Translations under genes and position numbers: made by a program
Assembly (NCBI RefSeq): GCF_017498525.1
Contig: NZ_CP071796.1
Location: forward strand, 868,001 to 932,000
DNA length: 64,000 bases
Source: Ottowia testudinis
Lineage (GTDB): Bacteria > Pseudomonadota > Gammaproteobacteria > Burkholderiales > Burkholderiaceae_C
Reading direction: 5' to 3'
Notes under the pieces: model-generated
Seen by the model: the letters and a program-made list of their open reading frames with translations, nothing else
Databases searched by the model: none
What the model was told of the DNA's origin: nothing
Shown here: piece by piece, positions 58,841-64,000 of the stretch
How the letters are laid out: every line of letters starts with the position of its first letter
Position numbering within the stretch: the stretch's first letter is position 1

Positions 58841-61509
58841 GTCAGCCGCACGCGCCTGCCCAGGCGCCGCCACAGGCCGGTGCACCGGTGCCCGTGAGCC
58901 GGGATGCGGGCAGCACGGGCGCGCTGCCCCTCACCCCAGCCCTCTCCCCAGAGGGGCGAGGGAGCAAAAACCCCGAGCCGGATTTACTCCTTCGCCCGCT
59001 TGCGGGAGAGGGTGGGGGTGAGGGTGTGCCTGCCCCCGCCTGCGGCACTTCGCCCCCGCACGAAAGCGCTCGCGCGCAGCTGCTGGGCCTGGCGCCCTAC
59101 GTCGACGACCTGCCGGAGCCGCGCGGCACGCTGCACGCCGCGCCCATCCTCTCGCCCGTCGCGCACGGCCGGCTGAATGGCATCGATGCGGCGGCAGCGC
59201 TCGCCATGCCGGGCGTGCGCGCTCTCATTACCGCAGCAGACATCCCGGGCGACCCGATACTCGCCACCTTCGTGCACGACGAGCCGGTGTTCGCCCGCGA
59301 CGTGGTGCAGCACGTTGGCCAGGTGGTGGGCCTGATCGTCGCCGACACCGTGCAGGCCGCGCGCCACGCGGCGCGCCAGGTGCAGTTCGACATCGCGCCG
59401 CTGCCGCCCATCCTGACCATCGAGCAGGCCATGGCGGCGCAGAGCTTTGTGCTGCCCACCGTCACCGTCACGCGCGGCGACCCGTCCGCCGCGCTGGCCG
59501 CGTCGCCGCACCGCTTGCAGGGCCAGTTCGCTGTCGGCGGGCAAGAGCACTTTTATCTCGAAGGCCAGATCGCCCTGGCCCAGCCGCGCGAGCAGGGCCA
59601 ATGGCACATCACCAGCAGCACGCAGCACCCGGGCGAGGTGCAGCATTGGGTGGCGCACGCGCTGGGCATGGCCAGCCACGCCGTCACGGTCGAATGCCGG
59701 CGCATGGGCGGCGGCTTTGGCGGCAAGGAGACGCAGGCTGGCCACATCGCCGTGTGGGCGGCGCTGGCCGCTCTCAAAACCAAAGCGCCGGTGAAGCTGC
59801 GGCTGGACCGCGACGACGACTTTCTCATCACCGGCAAGCGCCACCCGTTCGCCTACTACTACGACGTCGGCTTTGACGACGACGGCCGCATCACCGGCCT
59901 GAAGCTCGACATGATGGCCAACTGCGGCTTCTCGGCCGACCTGAGCGGCCCGGTGTGCGACCGCGCCGTGTTCCATGCCGACAATGCGTATTTCCTGGGC
60001 GACGTGGTCATCACCTCGTACCGCTGCAAGACCAACCTGCAAAGCCACACCGCGTTTCGCGGCTTCGGCGGCCCGCAAGGCGTGATCGCCATCGAGACGA
60101 TTCTGGGTGACATCGCGCGCCATCTGGGTCACGATGGGCTGGATGTGCGCCTGCGCAACCTGTACGACGGCAAAGCTCCCTCCCCCGCTGGGGGAGGGCT
60201 GGGGTGGGGGTTAGCCGCGCCCCCTGGTGGCACCGCGCCCCTCACCCCAGCCCTCTCCCCAGAGGGGCGAGGGAGCAACACAGGGGCTTCGTTAGAAGGA
60301 AGTGACTTACTCCCTCTCCCGCTCGCGGGAGAGGGCAGGGGTGAGGGCGCGGCGCCTGCGCCGCGAGACACCACCCCCTACCAGATGCGGGTCGAAGACA
60401 ACATCCTCCCCGATTTGCTACCAAAATTGGGGCTGCTTGCGAAGTATCGACCAAGACTCGCGGCCATTTCAGCTTGGAATGCGACGCATCGGCACCTCAA
60501 GCGCGGCATCGCCATCACGCCCGTCAAGTTCGGCATCAGCTTCACCGCCACGCTGTTCAACCAGGCCGGCGCGTTGGTCCATGTCTACACCGACGGCAGC
60601 GTGCAGGTGAATCACGGCGGCACTGAAATGGGCCAGGGCCTGCACACCAAGGTGGCGCAGGTGGTGGCCGACGAACTGGGCGTGCCGCTGTCGCAGGTGC
60701 TGGTGACTTCCAGCGACACCGGTAAGGTACCCAACGCCAGCGCCACCGCCGCATCCAGCGGCACTGACTTGAACGGCAAGGCCGCGCAAGCCGCCGCGCG
60801 CACCGTGCGTGACAACCTGGCGGCCTTCGTCGCGGGGCTGGACGGCTGCGGCGCCGGCGCGGTCGAATTCAGGGGCGGCCAGGTGATCACGCCCAGCGCC
60901 GAGCGCGCCTTTGACGACGTGGTGAAAGCCGCCTACGCCAACCGCATCCAGCTGTGGAGCGACGGCTTTTACCGCACGCCCAAGATCCACTACGACAAGC
61001 AGACCCTCACCGGCCGCCCGTTCTTCTACTTCGCCTACGGCGCCGCGTGCAGCGAAGTGGCCGTCGACACGCTGACGGGCGAATACCGCGTGCTGGCGGT
61101 GGACATCCTGCACGACGCGGGCCGCAGCATCAACCCGGCCATCGACATCGGCCAGATCGAAGGCGGCTTCATTCAGGGCATGGGCTGGCTGACGACGGAA
61201 GAGCTGGCGTGGAATGAGCGTGGCGAACTGACCACCAAAGCGCCCAGCACCTACAAAATCCCCACCGCCGCCGACGTGCCGCCGCATTTCAACGTGCACC
61301 TGTGGACCGAGGCGAACGACGAAGACACCATCTTCCGCAGCAAGGCCGTGGGCGAACCCCCGTTCATGCTGGCCATCAGCGTGTGGGAGGCTTTGCGCAA
61401 CGCCGTGGCGGCGGCGCGGGGTGATCGGCAGGCCGTGCGCATGGACGCGCCGGCCACACCGGAGCGAGTGCTGAATGCACTTGAAATGACACCGCGCAGC
61501 AACTCATGA
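58837..61509 (+). CDS. xdhB: Xanthine dehydrogenase molybdopterin subunit, with in-frame repeat insertions
   Basis: Molybdenum-cofactor subunit of xanthine dehydrogenase; 890 residues against about 780-790 usual. Cofactor-binding motifs are intact: RRMGGGFGGKETQ, AFRGFGGPQG, GGTEMGQGLHTK and the catalytic Glu in KAVGEPPFML. Two extra segments, residues about 29-68 and 448-509, are translated family B repeats (both contain LTPALSPEGRGS and LAGEG). A segment near residues 526-540 (LLPKLGLLAKYRPRL) has AT-rich rare codons resembling family A. Whether the enzyme is active is not certain. No xdhC follows. Confidence 0.95.
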   Translation: MSQPHAPAQAPPQAGAPVPVSRDAGSTGALPLTPALSPEGRGSKNPEPDLLLRPLAGEGGGEGVPAPACGTSPPHESARAQLLGLAPYVDDLPEPRGTLHAAPILSPVAHGRLNGIDAAAALAMPGVRALITAADIPGDPILATFVHDEPVFARDVVQHVGQVVGLIVADTVQAARHAARQVQFDIAPLPPILTIEQAMAAQSFVLPTVTVTRGDPSAALAASPHRLQGQFAVGGQEHFYLEGQIALAQPREQGQWHITSSTQHPGEVQHWVAHALGMASHAVTVECRRMGGGFGGKETQAGHIAVWAALAALKTKAPVKLRLDRDDDFLITGKRHPFAYYYDVGFDDDGRITGLKLDMMANCGFSADLSGPVCDRAVFHADNAYFLGDVVITSYRCKTNLQSHTAFRGFGGPQGVIAIETILGDIARHLGHDGLDVRLRNLYDGKAPSPAGGGLGWGLAAPPGGTAPLTPALSPEGRGSNTGASLEGSDLLPLPLAGEGRGEGAAPAPRDTTPYQMRVEDNILPDLLPKLGLLAKYRPRLAAISAWNATHRHLKRGIAITPVKFGISFTATLFNQAGALVHVYTDGSVQVNHGGTEMGQGLHTKVAQVVADELGVPLSQVLVTSSDTGKVPNASATAASSGTDLNGKAAQAAARTVRDNLAAFVAGLDGCGAGAVEFRGGQVITPSAERAFDDVVKAAYANRIQLWSDGFYRTPKIHYDKQTLTGRPFFYFAYGAACSEVAVDTLTGEYRVLAVDILHDAGRSINPAIDIGQIEGGFIQGMGWLTTEELAWNERGELTTKAPSTYKIPTAADVPPHFNVHLWTEANDEDTIFRSKAVGEPPFMLAISVWEALRNAVAAARGDRQAVRMDAPATPERVLNALEMTPRSNS
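58927..59027. repeat. Family B repeats inside xdhB (first insertion)
   Basis: CCCCTCACCCCAGCCCTCTC, CCCAGAGGGGCGAGGGAGCA and, inverted, CGCTTGCGGGAGAGGGTGGG. In frame with xdhB, giving LPLTPALSPEGRGSKN and RPLAGEGGGEG. Confidence 0.85.
60175..60362. repeat. Family B repeats inside xdhB (second insertion)
   Basis: Two or three family B units: CTCCCTCCCCCGCTGGGGGA, CCCTCACCCCAGCCCTCTCC, and CTCCCTCTCCCGCTCGCGGG with AGAGGGCAGGGGTGAGGGC. The length is a multiple of three and keeps the xdhB frame. Confidence 0.85.
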
Positions 61510-61622
61510 CGCGTGTGCGTCTTCTGGCCGAGCGTGATTTTTTTCGCGGGTTGTGCTAGAACGCGCGTTTTGATCCGGTGGCCTGTCTTGCAGCCTGCCG
61601 GAAATGCTAGGAGCAAGACACG

Positions 61623-62279
61623 ATGGAATGGTTGGCAATCGCTGCCGTGGTGGTGGCACTTGGTGGCGCGGGCTGGTGGTGGCGGTCGCGCCGCGCGCCG
61701 GCCGACAGCGCGCGCAACGACCGCTACGCTGCCGAAGCGGTCATCAGCCCCGCGCAGGTCAAGCTGCACCGGCACTTGCAGGAAGCCTTTCCCGATCAGG
61801 TCGTTCTGTTCGCGCAGCCTCTGGCCCAGCTGGTGTCGGTTCGGCATGCGGGCGACCGGCAGCGCGCGCTGCAACGGCTGCGCGATCAGGTGGTGGATTT
61901 CGTCGTCTGCGCACCCGACGGCAAGGCCGCGTTTGCCTTCCAGGTCGACGCCTACCGCAGCGGCGACGACGAGCAGGCGCGGCGAGACGCGGCGCTCAAG
62001 CACCGCGTGCTGGCCACGGCGGGCGTGCGCGTGTTGCGCCTGAAGAAATCCGTGCGGCATCTGCCGTCGCCGCAGGAATTGCGGCAACGGCTCGAAGCCA
62101 CCTCTTTGGCCGACGCACCCACCACCGATCTGGAAGAGGCCGTGCCGCCGAGCTGGCGCGCCGGCCAATTGCCGGTGCTGACCGACCGCGTCCGTTCTCG
62201 CAGAGGCGACCACGCCGAAGCCACCGACAGCATGAGCCTGACCGACCTGATGGGCTTGCCGCCCGCGTCGGCGCGCTGA
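61623..62279 (+). CDS. DUF2726 domain membrane-anchored protein
   Basis: 218 residues: an N-terminal TM (MEWLAIAAVVVALGGAGWWW) and a DUF2726 domain (SPAQVKLHRHLQEAFPDQVVLFAQPLAQLV, DFVVCAPDGKAAFAFQVD, and a further DAALKHRVLATAGVRVLRLKK) related to restriction-endonuclease-like folds. The D...F-Q-V-D pattern is like a PD-(D/E)XK core, but nuclease activity is unproven. Purpose unknown; the upstream 113 bases hold no element I can name. Confidence 0.8.
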   Translation: MEWLAIAAVVVALGGAGWWWRSRRAPADSARNDRYAAEAVISPAQVKLHRHLQEAFPDQVVLFAQPLAQLVSVRHAGDRQRALQRLRDQVVDFVVCAPDGKAAFAFQVDAYRSGDDEQARRDAALKHRVLATAGVRVLRLKKSVRHLPSPQELRQRLEATSLADAPTTDLEEAVPPSWRAGQLPVLTDRVRSRRGDHAEATDSMSLTDLMGLPPASAR

Positions 62280-62285
62280 AAGACA

Positions 62286-62321
62286 AAGGCCTTGCAGAGG
62301 AGGGGAAGTCTGCAAGGCCTT
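62286..62321 (+). terminator. 13-bp stem-loop after the DUF2726 gene
   Basis: AAGGCCTTGCAGA (62286-62298) and TCTGCAAGGCCTT (62309-62321) pair perfectly around a ten-base loop. No T-run follows, so it may be a processing or Rho-type end. Confidence 0.6.
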
Positions 62322-62395
62322 CAGAAGTGATTGGCCGTGTACGCTCGCTGGCGATGGCGGCGCGTCCCAGTGGCAGTAACTTTTTCCTCTTTTGA

Positions 62396-62536
62396 TAGCA
62401 CGCGCCGAGTGACTGTAAAAGTTACTGCAACATCGGCCGGCTTCATGCGGAAGTTACTGCACTTATGCGGACATGAAAAAGGCCCTAAGATGTTGATTCT
62501 TAGGGCCTTTTGGTCGTTCTCGCACTTATGCGGAAC
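62396..62536. other. Short direct repeats next to tRNA-Met, possible integration scar
   Basis: AAGTTACTGCA occurs twice (with a variant AGTAACTTTT nearby), and GCACTTATGCGGA occurs at about 62459-62471 and again at 62521-62533. A perfect hairpin lies between. No integrase gene is present here. Confidence 0.4.
62477..62511. terminator. Perfect 14-bp stem terminator near tRNA-Met
   Basis: AAAAGGCCCTAAGA (62477-62490) pairs with TCTTAGGGCCTTTT (62498-62511); A and T runs on both sides allow function on either strand, including for the tRNA transcript. Confidence 0.85.
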
Positions 62537-62542
62537 TACATC

Positions 62543-62619
62543 TGGTGGTGGTAGGTGGAATCGAACCACCGACCTTGGGGTTATGAATCCCACGCTCTAA
62601 CCGACTGAGCTATACCACC
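62543..62619 (-). tRNA. tRNA-Met, elongator (anticodon CAT)
   Basis: 77-nt cloverleaf on the minus strand: acceptor GGTGGTA/TACCACC with encoded CCA, D-arm GCTC/GAGC, anticodon loop TTCATAA giving CAT, T-arm GGTGG/CCACC. A CAT anticodon could also be the lysidine-modified Ile2 species; Met is favoured from the overall form. Confidence 0.9.
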
Positions 62620-62665
62620 GGCAACCGCGCATTATATAGGTGTGGCGGCGCTTGGCGGCTCGGCG

Positions 62666-63445
62666 TCACTGATTTTTGAAAGCGGCGGGGCGCTTGTTGA
62701 CGAAGGCGTCCATGCCTTCTTTCTGATCGGCGGTGGCGAACAGCGCGTGGAACAGGCGGCGCTCGAACATCACGCCATCCGCCAGCGTGCCTTCGAAAGC
62801 CTTGTTGACGCATTCCTTGGCCGCCATCACGGCCATGCGGCCGTAGCCGCTGATCATCAGCGCGGCGGCCAGCGCCTCGTCCATCAGCTTGTCCAGCGGC
62901 ACCACGCGGCTGACCAGTCCGGCGGCTTCGGCTTCTTTCGCGTCCATCATGCGGCCGGTAAGCACCAGGTCCATCGCCTTGGCCTTGCCCACGGCGCGCG
63001 GCAGGCGCTGCGTGCCGCCCGCGCCGGGGATGATGCCGAGCTTGATCTCGGGCTGGCCGAACTTGGCGTTGTCGGCGGCGATGATGAAGTCGCACATCAT
63101 CGCCAACTCGCAGCCACCACCCAGGGCAAAGCCGCTGACGGCGGCGATCACGGGCTTGCGGATGCCGCCGATGGTTTCCCAGTCGCGCGTGATGTAGTCG
63201 TCGCGGTAGACGTCGGCAAAGGTATAGGTGGCCATGGCGCCGATGTCGGCGCCGGCGGCAAACGCCTTCTCGTTGCCGGTGATGACGATGCAGCCAATGG
63301 CTTCGTCGGCGTCGAAGGCTTTCAGTGCCTGGCCCAGTTCCACCATCAGCGCGGGGCTGAGGGCGTTGAGCTGCTTGGGGCGGTTGAGCGTGATGACGCC
63401 GACCTTCTCGCCCTCGGTGCGGGTGGTGATGAATTCATAGGCCAT
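62666..63445 (-). CDS. Enoyl-CoA hydratase (crotonase family, PaaF-like)
   Basis: 259-residue crotonase-fold enzyme hydrating trans-2-enoyl-CoA. Oxyanion-hole block AFAAGADIGAMA and GGGCELAMMCD are visible, with the catalytic Glu pair in GGCELA and KLGIIPGAGGTQRLPR, the pattern of true hydratases. The start MAYEFITTRTEGEKVGVITLNRP is standard. It is divergent from the gene at 63568 with a PaaR-like operator between them, so a role in phenylacetate degradation (PaaF) is likely but not proven; a beta-oxidation role is the alternative. Confidence 0.92.
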   Translation of the reverse strand: MAYEFITTRTEGEKVGVITLNRPKQLNALSPALMVELGQALKAFDADEAIGCIVITGNEKAFAAGADIGAMATYTFADVYRDDYITRDWETIGGIRKPVIAAVSGFALGGGCELAMMCDFIIAADNAKFGQPEIKLGIIPGAGGTQRLPRAVGKAKAMDLVLTGRMMDAKEAEAAGLVSRVVPLDKLMDEALAAALMISGYGRMAVMAAKECVNKAFEGTLADGVMFERRLFHALFATADQKEGMDAFVNKRPAAFKNQ

Positions 63446-63516
63446 GGGGGTTCTCCTTGTGTCTGGGCTGTGCTTTCGCTGGCACTATAACCAGCCACCA
63501 AGACGGCCCGTAGTTA

Positions 63517-63534
63517 ACCGACCGCTGGGTCGGT
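63517..63534. promoter_or_regulatory. PaaR/TetR-type operator between the divergent hydratase genes
   Basis: ACCGACC GCTG GGTCGGT, a perfect 7+4+7 palindrome, flanked by TTA/TTAA-type sequence. It resembles the ACCGACCG.CGGTCGG operators of the TetR-family PaaR regulator of phenylacetate genes in beta-proteobacteria. Confidence 0.65.
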
Positions 63535-63567
63535 CAATGTTAAATTGACGGTCGAGGAGACAAGCAC

Positions 63568-64000
63568 ATGACCACCCAAACGCCCGGCACCCCGACCGAG
63601 CCCACCGTTCTTTACGCGCAGGAAGGCGCCGTCGCCGTCCTGACGCTCAACCGCCCCGCCGCGCTCAACAGCTTCACGCGCCAGATGCACCGCGATCTGT
63701 GGGCCGCGCTCGACAAGATTGAGGCCGACAAGTCGATCCGCGCGCTGGTGCTCACCGGCGCCGGGCGCGGCTTTTGCGCCGGCGCCGATTTGTCGGAGTT
63801 CGACTTTCGCGCCGGCGACGACATCATGTTCCGCGCCGATCCAGGCCCGGTGATCGACCAGGCGTTCAACCCCACCACGCGGCGCCTGATGGCGGTGCGC
63901 GTGCCCACGGTGTGCGCCGTCAACGGCGTGGCGGCGGGCGCGGGCGCGTCGGTGGCGATGGCGTGCGACATTGCGATTGCCGCACCGGGCGCCAGCTTCA
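63568..64000 (+). CDS. paaG: Crotonase-family enzyme, PaaG-like epoxyphenylacetyl-CoA isomerase (partial)
   Basis: Cut by the window end after 144 residues. MTTQTPGTPTEPTVLYAQEG, then VAVLTLNRPAALNSFTRQMH, GRGFCAGADLSEFDFRAGDD and VCAVNGVAAGAGASVAMACDIAIAA. The AGADLSEFDF block and the lack of a Glu in VAAGAGASVA (where hydratases have GGGCEL) fit 2-(1,2-epoxy-1,2-dihydrophenyl)acetyl-CoA isomerase PaaG. GAGGAG precedes the start. Probably the first gene of a rightward phenylacetate operon controlled by the adjacent operator. Confidence 0.85.
   Translation, partial: MTTQTPGTPTEPTVLYAQEGAVAVLTLNRPAALNSFTRQMHRDLWAALDKIEADKSIRALVLTGAGRGFCAGADLSEFDFRAGDDIMFRADPGPVIDQAFNPTTRRLMAVRVPTVCAVNGVAAGAGASVAMACDIAIAAPGASF

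Noticed and set aside
62331-62600. 89-residue plus-strand frame across the tRNA-Met region
   Set aside because: It overlaps a perfect terminator and the tRNA gene on the other strand.

Overview
The window is a GC-rich chromosomal segment from a betaproteobacterium, most likely a member of the Comamonadaceae (Burkholderiales). The evidence is gene order and protein type: petABC followed by sspAB, pilBCD-coaE-zapD-yacG, rplU-rpmA-obgE-proB, DUF815 next to a NUDIX hydrolase, and the many small palindromic repeats between genes. I cannot name the genus from this sequence; an Acidovorax/Ottowia-like organism is only a guess. No prophage, CRISPR array or plasmid backbone was seen.

Layout. 1-7.8 kb: an HtrA-type protease (cut by the window edge), a Nif3-like protein, pdxA, mscL, the cytochrome bc1 operon petABC, sspA-sspB and tRNA-Thr. 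8.2-14.4 kb: a DciA-like protein divergent from secA, then argJ, a DUF815 ATPase and a MutT-type NUDIX hydrolase, followed by an IS630-family element. 15.4-22.1 kb, mostly minus strand: yacG, zapD, coaE, the type IV pilus genes pilD, pilC and pilB, tRNA-Pro and a polyprenyl diphosphate synthase. 22.2-29 kb: rplU, rpmA, obgE, proB, CNP1-like, rppH, proS and a lytic transglycosylase. 29-42.6 kb: two CNNM/CBS membrane proteins, a YidB-OmpA fusion, grxD, an H-NS-like protein, apaH-DUF445, a MITE-like element, a broken IS30 element, an RhlE-type helicase, a zinc metallopeptidase, pyroglutamyl peptidase and an ornithine cyclodeaminase-like protein.

42.7-61.5 kb is a purine uptake and catabolism region: dcd, guanine deaminase with a divergent AraC regulator, an EamA exporter, a TetR regulator, two BMP-family substrate-binding proteins, an adenine-deaminase-type enzyme, a complete nucleoside-type ABC transporter (two permeases and a dual ATPase), a second nucleobase deaminase and xanthine dehydrogenase xdhA/xdhB. 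Together these could import purines or nucleosides and convert adenine and guanine through hypoxanthine and xanthine to urate. A DUF1521 protein carrying a GDPHID motif, the signature of calcium-induced self-cleaving domains, sits inside this region. The window ends with a DUF2726 protein, tRNA-Met and two divergent enoyl-CoA hydratase-family genes around a PaaR-like operator.

The most striking feature is the density of dispersed repeats. At least fourteen copies of one palindrome (called family A here: GCTGCTCGCGCTTG, about 7 nt, AAGCGC) lie between genes, often running from the stop codon of one gene to the start codon of the next. Both insertion sequences in the window are inserted into copies of this palindrome. 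A second family (B, CCCTCACCCCAGCCCTCTCC) has inserted twice in frame into xdhB, adding about 100 residues. A third family (C) supplies the stop codons of two genes. A 54-bp-arm inverted repeat (D) and a 238-bp MITE-like element add to the picture.
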